From contig OZ025215.1 of the NCBI GenBank assembly GCA_964019055.1, forward strand, positions 6,675,770 to 6,739,769: DNA of 64,000 nucleotides. The letters run 5' to 3'. Position 1 is the first letter of the stretch. Each line of letters opens with the position of its first letter. The notes under the pieces are model-generated. The model saw nothing but the letters and a program-made list of their open reading frames with translations, had not been told where the DNA came from and did no database searches. This DNA comes from Anthopleura xanthogrammica. Lineage: Eukaryota; Cnidaria; Anthozoa; Actiniaria; Actiniidae. Below, in pieces: positions 1 to 13,280 of the stretch. Both the position numbers and the translations under genes were made by a program.

Positions 1-162
1 ATATATTATAAGCTTATGAATAGAAGTTGACGTTCTCAAAAGAAAAAGGCACCAACTTATTGTGAAAACATTCAAAATTACCATAGAGAGAAATAGACTC
101 TCCTTACAAAAGAAATTATTACGACATATAGATACAAATGTGGTTAACATTTTTTTTTGCAG
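1..162 (+). other. Gene 1, 3' end of the leader intron
   Basis: From base 49 this matches the intron upstream of gene 2 (from 25741), including a run of T ending in GCAG at 161-162. The equivalent acceptor in gene 2 is at 25880-25881. The first non-coding exon and promoter of gene 1 lie upstream of the window. Confidence 0.75.
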
Positions 163-258
163 AATTGAAAGAGAACTAGAAAAAGGAAAGTATAAAAAGT
201 CACGACAAAAGTATGTATCAAACTTAAATGTTAAGGTCGATTTAGTAAAGCAATCATA
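163..258 (+). promoter_or_regulatory. Gene 1 leader on exon 2, with two short upstream ORFs
   Basis: These 96 bases separate the acceptor from the start codon, exactly as in gene 2 (25882-25977). They contain two upstream ATGs with immediate stops, at 213-227 and 228-245. Both are kept in gene 2, and gene 3 has its own two-codon upstream ORF (58941-58949), so weak translational control by the leader is possible. Confidence 0.6.
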
Positions 259-3200
259 ATGGCAGTCCGAATTAAAAGGCAAATTGGAGTTCAACCAGAA
301 CGCAATATCAGTGGGGTATCATCTCTTCAGAACAAAAATGAATCGATTGTACAAAGTGATCAGACAAAACCAGGGACAACAGTAATTCACCATCAGTCAT
401 CTGAAACTTCGTACAAGCGATCTACTTCCACTACACAAACTGTTGTAAAGGGAGCAATACCAGCTGATGGTGTTCCTAGTATAGATGGTGTCTATTATCA
501 ACAAGGAAGCACAGTTCTTCACCAACAGCCAACAATTAAAGATAACATGCCATCACAGGGCCAATACAAAATATCAGGTATTACCAACAGACCAGCGGAT
601 CGTGACAGTAACGTTCTTGAAGCTGGCGAGCCGGCAAATTTCTCTTTTAACTTGAAAGGAAGTCCTAAAGGAGATGGGAGCATTACAGCATATCAAAATG
701 TAAAAAATGGCCTACCAGTTCACTTGCAAACCGGAAAGGGAGGATATTCCACTGCGACGGTAGAGTCACAAAGCTCTCAAAAAGCAACGAAAAGCTACCA
801 GGCTGTAAAGACTGGACAAATAATTCAGTCCGTAGATGGAAATCGGTCATCACAAGGTGATCAAAAAACCATAAGTTTTGGTACTCCTGGTAGTGTCCAT
901 TTATCACAATCAAGTCAACAAACACACCATGAAACGATCTCGTCTTCGTCAGTTACAACAAATCAGCATCCTGGTGCAAGTGGACAAAAGGACGCTGTTA
1001 GGCTACCAAGTGGAAGCGTAGTCACGTACCAGGCCGGTGATGTGCCTGATGGTATTCGCCATGGAAAAACAGGGTACATTCTTGAAAGTGTCCAGTCACA
1101 CAGATCACACAAAATAACAAAAAGCGAGCAAGTCATCAAAACAGGCCAAGTCGTTCAACATGGAGATGGTACGTTGTCAACAATAGCTAACCCACAAAGA
1201 CAAGGTGCTATTGCCTTTGGGAACATTCCACATCATCAAGGCAGTCCAGTAACGTATTCTTCACAAACGAGCCAAGAAATGCACCATGAAGCTTTTTCAT
1301 CATCGTCATCAGCCACAACACACCAGCATCCTGGAGAGAGAGCGCAAAGTCAAGGACAAGGGAGCCGTACCACATATCAAGCACCTGTGAACGGTGCAGC
1401 AGTGGATGTTTATCACGGACGAGGCTATACTACTACAAGTAATGAATCACAGACTTCGCAAAAAATAACCAAAACCCAGCAAGTTATCAAAACTAGCCAA
1501 GTTGTTCATGATGTACATGGAGCAAATTCACCACCATCTGCTCCACTAAGTCATATTGCCGGCGGGTCTATGAACGTTGATGGAAATCAAAATCAAACAA
1601 GGCAAGAAAAGTATTCGTCGCAAAGGAATCAAGACATTCATCATAAATATCTCTCGTCTTCTACAGACCAACGATCTGGTGCACAACCAACAAATGCACT
1701 AAGAAATGATCGTATCAGTCCAGTTAATGGAAGCATGATTACATACGATGGAAGTAAAAGAGACTCTCCTAGTGACATTTACCGAGGACGAGCAGGATAC
1801 ACCACGTCAAAGGTTGATTCCGAAACGTCTCAACAAGTGACAAAAAACCATCAAGATATTAAAACTTCTGAACGTAATGGTTGGACATCAAATCAAGGCG
1901 ATCGAACAGGAGTCAACACTAGAGATTCTGCTTTTCGTTTAGATACATCTCCAAAACCGGGTAAAACGATAGGGTATGGACCTCAAACTAGCCAGGAAAC
2001 CAACCAGAAATCTACGTTTTCTTCCAGTACTACGACAAAATACCAAGGTAACGCTACAACAAATAACACTCAAGATATCAAGTTTCCGAAAGGTAACTTT
2101 TACATGAAACACGATGTAAGGGACGACGACAGAATTAATGAAGGGGAAGGAAAAACGGCCACCAACTACAGTGCTCATTTGCCCAAACCAGAAACAACAA
2201 AACCATGGGAGAAAAAACAAGAACTCAAAAACTCGACAAACATTGAACAACAAACAAGTAAAAACACTAGAATAATAAACAAAGAAACATTGAAAACCAG
2301 AGATTATCGCAAAGTAACACTAGAGGAAGAAGAAATACAAGAGCAGAACAAGAAACCTAATCAAATATTAGCAACAGACACCAAAAAGACAAATGACGAA
2401 ATCGTTCAACATAAAATACAAACGGCAAGATATATTTTGAAACAAAATACTGAGCAAGAGAGCTCTCCAGAAAAATCAGTAATCCCATATATCAAACCAC
2501 AAACCACTGTTAAAAAAGATGTGATAGAAATTAAGAAAATGGATGGTACAATTTTTGATAGAAAGACGTTTAAAGTTGAAGAACCCAAAAACGAAGAAGA
2601 AAGACCGTCAAGAAAGTTCGAAATAGAATTACCAAAACTGCAAACTCAGAGACAGAGGCCACTATGTGAAGATCCAAAACCCAAGAAACTGATCATCCCA
2701 CAATTCAAATCTCAAACCGTCATTACAAAGGAAGTCATCGACACCAAGAAACTAGATAAAAGCCACTATGAGAAAAAAGAGAAGGAAGAGGACGAGCCTC
2801 AAAAAAGCAAGGTAGTTCAACGAAGAAAACTGCAGACTGAATTCCTTAAAGTCTATGAAGAACCCGAACCTCTTGAGTCGGTACCAAGAGAGGAACCTCA
2901 AAAACCCAAGAAATTGAAGATCCCACAATTCGAATCTCAAACTATCATCCAAAAGGAAGTCATCGAAAGCAACAAACTAGATCGCAGTCGTTTTGAACAA
3001 AAAGAGCCTGAAGAGGAGGAGCCTAAAAAGAGGGAACCACTCAAACCAAGAAAACTTCAGACTGAATTCATTAAAACCTATGAAGAACCCGAACCTCTAA
3101 AGTCGGTACCAAGAGAGGAACCTCAAAAACCCAAGACACTAAGGATCCCACAATTCGAATCTCAAACTATTATCCAAAAGGAAGTCATCGAAAGCAACAA

Positions 3201-6200
3201 ACTAGATCGCAGTCGTTTTGAACAAAAAGAGCTTGAAGAGGAGGAGCCTAAAAAGAGGGAACCAATAGAACCAAGAAAACTTCAGACTGAATTCATTAAA
3301 TCCTATGAAGAACCCGAACCTCTACAGTCGTTACCAAGAGAGGAACCTCAAAAACCCAAGAAACTGACCATGCCAGAATTCCAATCTCAAACTGTCATAC
3401 AAAGGGAAGTCATCGAAACCAAGAAACTAGATCGCAGTCGTTTTGAACAAAAAGAGCCTGAAGAGGAGAAGCCTAAAGAGAGGGAACCAGTCAAACCAAG
3501 AAAACTTCAGACTGAATTCATTAAAACCTATGAAGAACCCGAACCTCTTGAGTCGGTACCACGAGAGGAACCTCAAAAACCCAAGAAACTGAAGATCCCA
3601 CAATTCCAATCTCAAAGTATCATCCAAAAGGAAGTCATCGAAAGCAACAAACTAGATCGCAGTCGTTTTGAACGAAAAGAGCCTGAAGAGGAGGAGCCTA
3701 AAAAGAGGGAACCCGTCAAACCAAGAAAACTTCAGACTGAATTCATTAAAACCTATGAAGAACCCGAACCTCTACAGTCGTTACGAAGAGAAGAACCTCA
3801 AAAACCCAAGAAACTGACCATGCCCGAATTCCAATCTCAAACTGTCATACAAAGGGAAGTCATAGAAACCAAAAAACTAGATCGTAGCCGCTTTGAACAA
3901 AAAGAGCCTGAAGAGGAGGAACCTAAAAAGAGGGAACCACACAAACCAAGAAAACTTCAGACTGAATTCATTAAAACCTATGAAGAACCCGAACCTCTTG
4001 AGTCGGTACCCAGAGAGGAACCTCAAAAACCCCAGAAACTGAAGATCCCACAATTCGAATCTCAAACTATCATCCAAAAGGAAGTCATCGAAAGCAACAA
4101 ACTAGATCGCAGTCGTTTTGAACAAAAAGAGCCTGATGAGGAGGAGCTTAAAAAGAGGGAACCCGTCAAACCAAGAAAACTTCAGACTGAATTCATTAAA
4201 ACCTATGAAGAACCCGAACCTCTTGAGTCGGTACTACCAGAGGAACCTCAAAAACCCAAGAAACTGAAGATCCCACAATTCGAATCTCAAACTTTCATCC
4301 AAAAGGAAGTCATCGAAAGCAACAAACTAGATCGTAGTCGTTTTGAACGAAAAGAGCCTCAAGAAAAGGAGCCTAAAAAGAGGGAACCAGTCAAACCAAG
4401 AAAACTTCAGACTGAATTCATTAAAACCTATGAAGAACCCGAACCTCTACAGTCGTTACCAAGAGAGGAACCTCAAAAACCCAAGAAACTGACCATGCCA
4501 CAATTCGAATCTCAAACTGTCATACAAAGGGAAGTCATCGAAACCAAGAAACTAGATCGCACTCGTTTTGAACAAAAAGAGCCTGAAGAGGAGGAGCCTA
4601 AAAAGAGGGAACCAGTCAAACCAAGAAAACTTCAGACTGAATTCATTAAAACCTATGAAGAACCCGAACCTCTACAGTCGTTACCAAGAGAGGAACCTCA
4701 AAAACCCAAGAAACTGACCATGCCACAATTCGAATCTCAAACTGTCATACAAAGGGAAGTCATCGAAACCAAGAAACTAGATCGCAGTCGTTTTGAACAA
4801 AAAGAGCCTGAAGAGGAGGAGCCTAAAAAGAGGGAACCACTCAAACCAAGAAAACTTCAGACTGAATTCATTAAAACCTATGAAGAACCCGAACCTCTAC
4901 AGTCGTTACCAAGAGAGGAACCTCAAAAACCCAAGAAACTGACCATGCCAGAATTCCAATCTCAAACTGTCATACAAAGGGAGGTCATCGAAACAAGGAA
5001 ACTAGATCGCAGTCGTTTTGAACAAAAAGAGCCTGAAGAGGAGGAGCCTAAAAAGAGGGAACCAGTCAAACCAAGAAAACTTCAGACTGAATTCATTAAA
5101 ACCTATGAAGAACCCGAACCTCTACAGTCGTTACCAAGAGAGGAACCTCAAAAACCCAAGAAACTGACCATGCCAGAATTCCAATCTCAAACTGTCATAC
5201 AAAGGGAGGTCATCGAAACAAGGAAACTAGATCGCAGTCGTTTTGAACAAAAAGAGCCTGAAGAGGAGGAGCCTAAAAAGAGGGAACCACTCAAACCAAG
5301 AAAACTTCAGACTGAATTCATTAAAACCTATGAAGAACCCGAACCTCTACAGTCGTTACCAAGAGAGGAACCTCAAAAACCCAAGAAACTGACCATGCCA
5401 CAATTCGAATCTCAAACTGTCATACAAAGGGAAGTCATCGAAACCAAGAAACTAGATCGCAGTCGTTTTGAACAAAAAGAGCCTGAAGAGGAGGACCCTA
5501 AAAAGAGGGAACCCGTCAAACCAAGAAAACTTCAGACTGAATTCATTAAAACCTATGAAGAACCCGAACCTCTACAGTCGTTACCAAGAGAGGAACCTCA
5601 AAAACCCAAGAAACTGACCATGCCAGAATTCCAATCTCAAACTGTCATACAAAGGGAAGTCATCGAAACCAAGAAACTAGATCGTAGCCGCTTTGAACAA
5701 AAAGAGCCTGAAGAGGAGGAGCCTAAAAAGAGGGAACCACTCAAACCAAGAAAACTTCAGACTGAATTCATTAAAACCTATGAAGAACCCGAACCTCTAC
5801 AGTCGTTACCAAGAGAGGAACCTCAAAAACCCAAGAAACTGACCATGCCAGAATTCCAATCTCAAACTGTCATACAAAGGGAAGTCATCGAAACCAAGAA
5901 ACTAGATCGCAGTCGTTTTGAACAAAAAGAGCCTGAAGAGGAGGAGCCTAAAAAGAGGGAACCAGTCAAACCAAGAAAACTTCAGACTGAATTCATTAAA
6001 ACCTATGAAGAACCCGAACCTCTTGAGTCGGTACCCAGAGAGGAACCTCAAAAACCCAAGAAACTGAAGATCCCACAATTCCAATCTCAAACTATCATCC
6101 AAAAGGAAGTCATCGAAAGCAACAAACTAGATCGCAGTCGTTTTGAACAAAAAGAGCGTGAAGAGGAGGAGCCTAAAAAGAGGGAACCAGTCAAACCAAG

Positions 6201-9200
6201 AAAACTTCAGACTGAATTCATTAAAACCTATGAAGAACCCGAACCTCTACAGTCGTTACCAAGAGAGGAACCTCAAAAACCCAAGAAACTGACCATGCCA
6301 GAATTCCAATCTCAAACTGTCATACAAAGGGAAGTCATCGAAACCAAGAAACTAGATCGCAGTCGTTTTGAACAAAAAGAGCCTGAAGAGGAGGAGCCTA
6401 AAAAGAGGGAACCAGTCAAACCAAGAAAACTTCAGACTGAATTCATTAAAACCTATGAAGAACCCGAACCTCTTGAGTCGGTACCCAGAGAGGAACCTCA
6501 AAAACCCAAGAAACTGAAGATCCCACAATTCCAATCTCAAACTATCATCCAAAAGGAAGTCATCGAAAGCAACAAACTAGATCGCAGTCGTTTTGAACAA
6601 AAAGAGCGTGAGGAGGAGGAGCCTAAAAAGAGGGAACCAGTCAAACCAAGAAAACTTCAGACTGAATTCATTAAAACCTATGAAGAACCCGAACCTCTAC
6701 AGTCGTTACCAAGAGAGGAACCTCAAAAACCCAAGAAACTGACCATGCCAGAATTCCAATCTCAAACTGTCATACAAAGGGAGGTCATCGAAACCAAGAA
6801 ACTAGATCGTAGCCGCTTTGAACGAAAAGAGCCTGAAGAGGAGGAGCCTAAAAAGAGGGAACCAGTCAAACCAAGAAAACTTCAGACTGAATTCATTAAA
6901 ACCTATGAAGAACCCGAACCTCTACAGTCGTTACCAAGAGAGGAACCTCAAAAACCCAAGAAACTGACCATGCCAGAATTCCAATCTCAAACTGTCATAC
7001 AAAGGGAGGTCATCGAAACAAGGAAACTAGATCGCAGTCGTTTTGAACAAAAAGAGCCTGAAGAGGAGGAGCCTAAAAAGAGGGAACCACTCAAACCAAG
7101 AAAACTTCAGACTGAATTCATTAAAACCTATGAAGAACCCGAACCTCTACAGTCGTTACCAAGAGAGGAACCTCAAAAACCCAAGAAACTGACCATGCCA
7201 CAATTCGAATCTCAAACTGTCATACAAAGGGAAGTCATCGAAACCAAGAAACTAGATCGCAGTCGTTTTGAACAAAAAGAGCCTGAAGAGGAGGACCCTA
7301 AAAAGAGGGAACCCGTCAAACCAAGAAAACTTCAGACTGAATTCATTAAAACCTATGAAGAACCCGAACCTCTACAGTCGTTACCAAGAGAGGAACCTCA
7401 AAAACCCAAGAAACTGACCATGCCAGAATTCCAATCTCAAACTGTCATACAAAGGGAAGTCATCGAAACCAAGAAACTAGATCGCAGTCGTTTTGAACAA
7501 AAAGAGCCTGAAGAGGAGGAGCCTAAAAAGAGGGAACCACTCAAACCAAGAAAACTTCAGACTGAATTCATTAAAACCTATGAAGAACCCGAACCTCTAC
7601 AGTCGTTACCAAGAGAGGAACCTCAAAAACCCAAGAAACTGACCATGCCAGAATTCCAATCTCAAACTGTCATACAAAGGGAGGTCATCGAAACCAAGAA
7701 ACTAGATCGCAGTCGTTTTGAACAAAAAGAGCCTGAAGAGGAGGAGCCTAAAAAGAGGGAACCAGTCAAACCAAGAAAACTTCAGACTGAATTCATTAAA
7801 ACCTATGAAGAACCCGAACCTCTTGAGTCGGTACCCAGAGAGGAACCTCAAAAACCCAAGAAACTGAAGATCCCACAATTCGAATCTCAAACTATCATCC
7901 AAAAGGAAGTCATCGAAAGCAACAAACTAGATCGCAGTCGTTTTGAACAAAAAGAGCGTGAAGAGGAGGAGCCTAAAAAGAGGGAACCAGTCAAACCAAG
8001 AAAACTTCAGACTGAATTCATTAAAACCTATGAAGAACCCGAACCTCTACAGTCGTTACCAAGAGAGGAACCTCAAAAACCCAAGAAACTGACCATGCCA
8101 GAATTCCAATCTCAAACTGTCATACAAAGGGAGGTCATCGAAACCAAGAAACTACATCGTAGCCGCTTTGAACGAAAAGAGCCTGAAGAGGAGGAGCCTA
8201 AAAAGAGGGAACCAGTCAAACCAAGAAAACTTCAGACTGAATTCATTAAAACCTATGAAGAACCCGAACCTCTACAGTCGTTACCAAGAGAGGAACCTCA
8301 AAAACCCAAGAAACTGACCATGCCAGAATTCCAATCTCAAACTGTCATACAAAGGGAGGTCATCGAAACAAGGAAACTAGATCGCAGTCGTTTTGAACAA
8401 AAAGAGCCTGAAGAGGAGGAGCCTAAAAAGAGGGAACCACTCAAACCAAGAAAACTTCAGACTGAATTCATTAAAACCTATGAAGAACCCGAACCTCTAC
8501 AGTCGTTACCAAGAGAGGAACCTCAAAAACCCAAGAAACTGACCATGCCACAATTCGAATCTCAAACTGTCATACAAAGGGAAGTCATCGAAACCAAGAA
8601 ACTAGATCGCAGTCGTTTTGAACAAAAAGAGCCTGAAGAGGAGGACCCTAAAAAGAGGGAACCCGTCAAACCAAGAAAACTTCAGACTGAATTCATTAAA
8701 ACCTATGAAGAACCCGAACCTCTACAGTCGTTACCAAGAGAGGAACCTCAAAAACCCAAGAAACTGACCATGCCAGAATTCCAATCTCAAACTGTCATAC
8801 AAAGGGAGGTCATCGAAACCAAGAAACTAGATCGTAGCCGCTTTGAACAAAAAGAGCCTGAAGAGGAGGAGCCTAAAAAGAGGGAACCAGTCAAACCAAG
8901 AAAACTTCAGACTGAATTCATTAAAACCTATGAAGAACCCGAACCTCTACAGTCGTTACCAAGAGAGGAACCTCAAAAACCCAGGAAACTGACCATGCCA
9001 GAATTCCAATCTCAAACTGTCATACAAAGGGAAGTCATCGAAACCAAGAAACTAGATCGTAGCCGCTTTGAACAAAAAGAGCCTGAAGAAGAGGAGCCTA
9101 AAAAGAGGGAACCACTCAAACCAAGAAAACTTCAGACTGAATTCATTAAAACCTATGAAGAACCCGAACCTCTACAGTCGTTACCAAGAGAGGAACCTCA

Positions 9201-12200
9201 AAAACCCAAGAAACTGACCATGCCAGAATTCCAATCTCAAACTGTCATACAAAGGGAAGTCATCGAAACCAAGAAACTAGATCGCAGTCGTTTTGAACAA
9301 AAAGAGCCTGAAGAGGAGGAGCCTAAAAAGAGGGAACCAGTCAAACCAAGAAAACTTCAGACTGAATTCATTAAAACCTATGAAGAACCCGAACCTCTTG
9401 AGTCGGTACCCAGAGAGGAACCTCAAAAACCCAAGAAACTGAAGATCCCACAATTCCAATCTCAAACTATCATCCAAAAGGAAGTCATCGAAAGCAACAA
9501 ACTAGATCGCAGTCGTTTTGAACAAAAAGAGCGTGAAGAGGAGGAGCCTAAAAAGAGGGAACCAGTCAAACCAAGAAAACTTCAGACTGATTTCATTAAA
9601 ACCTATGAAGAACCCGAACCTCTACAGTCGTTACCAAGAGAGGAACCTCAAAAACCCAAGAAACTGACCATGCCAGAATTCCAATCTCAAACTGTCATAC
9701 AAAGGGAGGTCATCGAAACCAAGAAACTAGATCGTAGCCGCTTTGAACGAAAAGAGCCTGAAGAGGAGGACCCTAAAAAGAGGGAACCAGTCAAACTAAG
9801 AAAACTTCAGACTGAATTCATTAAAACCTATGAAGAACCCGAACCTCTACAGTCGTTACCAAGAGAGGAACCTCAAAAACCCAAGAAACTGACCATGCCA
9901 GAATTCCAATCTCAAACTGTCATACAAAGGGAAGTCATCGAAACCAAGAAACTAGATCGTAGCCGCTTTGAACAAAAAGAGCCTGAAGAGGAGGAGCCTA
10001 AAAAGAGGGAACCAGTCAAACCAAGAAAACTTCAGACTGAATTCATTAAAACCTATGAAGAACCCGAACCTCTACAGTCGTTACCAAGAGAGGAACCTCA
10101 AAAACCCAAGAAACTGACCATGCCAGAATTCCAATCTCAAACTGTCATACAAAGGGAAGTCATCGAAACCAAGAAACTAGATCGTAGCCGCTTTGAACAA
10201 AAAGAGCCTGAAGAGGAGGAGCCTAAAAAGAGGGAACCAGTCAAACCAAGAAAACTTCAGACTGAATTCATTAAAACCTATGAAGAACCCGAACCTCTAC
10301 AGTCGTTACCAAGAGAGGAACCTCAAAAACCCAAGAAACTGACCATGCCACAATTCCAATCTCAAACTGTCATACAAAGGGAAGTCATCGAAACCAAGAA
10401 ACTAGATCGCAGTCGTTTTGAACAAAAAGAGCCTGAAGAGGAGGAGCCTAAAAAGAGGGAACCACTCAAACCAAGAAAACTTCAGACTGAATTCATTAAA
10501 ACCTATGAAGAACCCGAACCTCTACAGTCGTTACCAAGAGAGGAACCTCAAAAACCCAAGAAACTGACCATGCCACAATTCGAATCTCAAACTGTCATAC
10601 AAAGGGAAGTCATCGAAACCAAGAAACTAGATCGCAGTCGTTTTGAACAAAAAGAGCCTGAAGAGGAGGAGCCTAAAAAGAGGGAACCACTCAAACCAAG
10701 AAAACTTCAGACTGAATTCATTAAAACCTATGAAGAACCCGAACCTCTACAGTCGTTACCAAGAGAGGAACCTCAAAAACCCAAGAAACTGACCATGCCA
10801 GAATTCCAATCTCAAACTGTCATACAAAGGGAGGTCATCGAAACCAAGAAACTAGATCGTAGCCGCTTTGAACAAAAAGAGCCTGAAGAGGAGGAGCCTA
10901 AAAAGAGGGAACCCGTCAAACCAAGAAAACTTCAGACTGAATTCATTAAAACCTATGAAGAACCCGAACCTCTACAGTCGTTACCAAGAGAGGAACCTCA
11001 AAAACCCAAGAAACTGACCATGCCAGAATTCCAATCTCAAACTGTCATACAAAGGGAAGTCATCGAAACCAAGAAACTAGATCGTAGCCGCTTTGAACAA
11101 AAAGAGCCTGAAGAGGAGGAGCCTAAAAAGAGGGAACCAGTCAAACCAAGAAAACTTCAGACTGAATTCATTAAAACCTATGAAGAACCCGAACCTCTAC
11201 AGTCGTTACCAAGAGAGGAACCTCAAAAACCCAAGAAACTGACCATGCCAGAATTCCAATCTCAAACTGTCATACAAAGGGAAGTCATCGAAACCAAGAA
11301 ACTAGATCGCAGTCGTTTTGAACAAAAAGAGCCTGAAGAGGAGGAGCCTAAAAAGAGGGAACCAGTCAAACCAAGAAAACTTCAGACTGAATTCATTAAA
11401 ACCTATGAAGAACCCGAACCTCTTGAGTCGGTACCCAGAGAGGAACCTCAAAAACCCAAGAAACTGAAGATCCCACAATTCGAATCTCAAACAATCATCC
11501 AAAAGGAAGTCATCGAAAGCAACAAACTAGATCGCAGTCGTTTTGAACAAAAAGAGCGTGAAGAGGAGGAGCCTAAAAAGAGGGAACCAGTCAAACCAAG
11601 AAAACTTCAGACTGAATTCATTAAAACCTATGAAGAACCCGAACCTCTACAGTCGTTACCAAGAGAGGAACCTCAAAAACCCAAGAAACTGACCATGCCA
11701 GAATTCCAATCTCAAACTGTCATACAAAGGGAGGTCATCGAAACCAAGAAACTACATCGTAGCCGCTTTGAACGAAAAGAGCCTGAAGAGGAGGAGCCTA
11801 AAAAGAGGGAACCACTCAAACCAAGAAAACTTCAGACTGAATTCATTAAAACCTATGAAGAACCCGAACCTCTACAGTCGTTACCAAGAGAGGAACCTCA
11901 AAAACCCAAGAAACTGACCATGCCAGAATTCCAATCTCAAACTGTCATACAAAGGGAAGTCATCGAAACCAAGAAACTAGATCGTAGTCGTTTTGAACAA
12001 AAAGAGCCTGAAGAGGAGGAACCTAAAAAGAGGGAACCAGTCAAACCAAGAAAACTTCAGACTGAATTCATTAAAACCTATGAAGAACCCGAACCTCTAC
12101 AGTCGTTACCAAGAGAGGAACCTCAAAAACCCAAGAAACTGACCATGCCAGAATTCCAATCTCAAACTGTCATACAAAGGGAGGTCATCGAAACCAAGAA

Positions 12201-13280
12201 ACTAGATCGTAGCCGCTTTGAACAAAAAGAGCCTGAAGAGGAGGAGCCTAAAAAGAGGGAACCACTCAAACCAAGAAAACTTCAGACTGAATTCATTAAA
12301 ACCTATGAAGAACCCGAACCTTTACAGTCGTTACCAAGAGAGGAACCTCAAAAACCCAAGAAACTGACCATGCCACAATTCGAATCTCAAACTGTCATAC
12401 AAAGGGAAGTCATCGAAACCAAGAAACTAGATCGCAGTCGTTTTGAACGAAAAGAGCCTGATGAGGAGGAGCCTAAAAAGAGGGAACCAGTCAAACCAAG
12501 AAAACTTCAGACTGAATTCATTAAAACCTATGAAGAACCCGAACCTCTTCAGTCGTTACCAAGAGAGGAACCTCAAAAACCCAAGAAACTGACCATGCCA
12601 GAATTCCAATCTCAAACTGTCATGCAAAGGGAAGTTATCGAAACCAAGAAACTAGATCGTAGCCGCTTTGAACGAAAAGAGCCTGAAGAGGAGGAGCCTG
12701 TAAGGGAGCGATATCAACCTAAGAAGCTTATTGTTCCAGAATTTGGACCTCAAACTGTTATTAAGAAAGATGTAATTGATACTAATAAACTAGAACGCAG
12801 CCGGTTTGAAATAAGAGAGCCCGAGAAGGAGGAGCCTAAACGGGATCGATATCAACCTAAGAAGCTTAATATTGAACAACTTGGATCTCACACCGTCGTG
12901 AAGAAGGAGGTCATAGAGACTAGAAAGCTAGATCGTAGCTTTTATGGTGGATCACAGCCTAAAGAGGAGCCCAAGGAGAGGGAACCTTTTATACCTAGAA
13001 AGTTACGAAGTGAATTTGTGAAGGCGTCGAATGAGCCGGAGGATCAAAAACCTAAACGAAGTGAGAAGACGGAACCAAGAAAGTTGATTATCCCACAGTT
13101 TGGATCGAAAACTGTTGCTAAAGAGAATTTTGAAACAAAGAAATTGGGTCGAATCGTTAAGGAGGAACAGCCAACCAATCAGTCTGTTGACGTTGATGTG
13201 AATGTATACAAGTCACGTAAGGTGGGAATAAGGAAGAATAAGCGAACTGATGATGTGAGAAAGGATCTGGAAATAAGAGG
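259..13280 (+). CDS. Gene 1, giant exon 2
   Basis: This is a 13,022-base coding exon, 4340 codons plus two bases (phase 2). The open frame runs on to a stop at 13324-13326, but a good donor (AGAGG|GTATGT) at 13281 matches the one in gene 2 at 48048. The downstream mini-exon continues the frame, so the exon should end at 13280. It holds the N-terminal repeats, the linker, the 225-bp array and a degenerate end. It closes with a VDVDVNV motif that resembles the core of the repeats in exon 4. Confidence 0.85.

Noticed and set aside
62..259. 65-codon frame just before gene 1
   Set aside because: It spans the intron acceptor at 161-162 and has no valid counterpart before gene 2.
2752..11502. Minus-strand frames of 66 codons inside the gene 1 array
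   Set aside because: Antisense shadows of the 225-bp repeat, at unit spacing, with no independent support.
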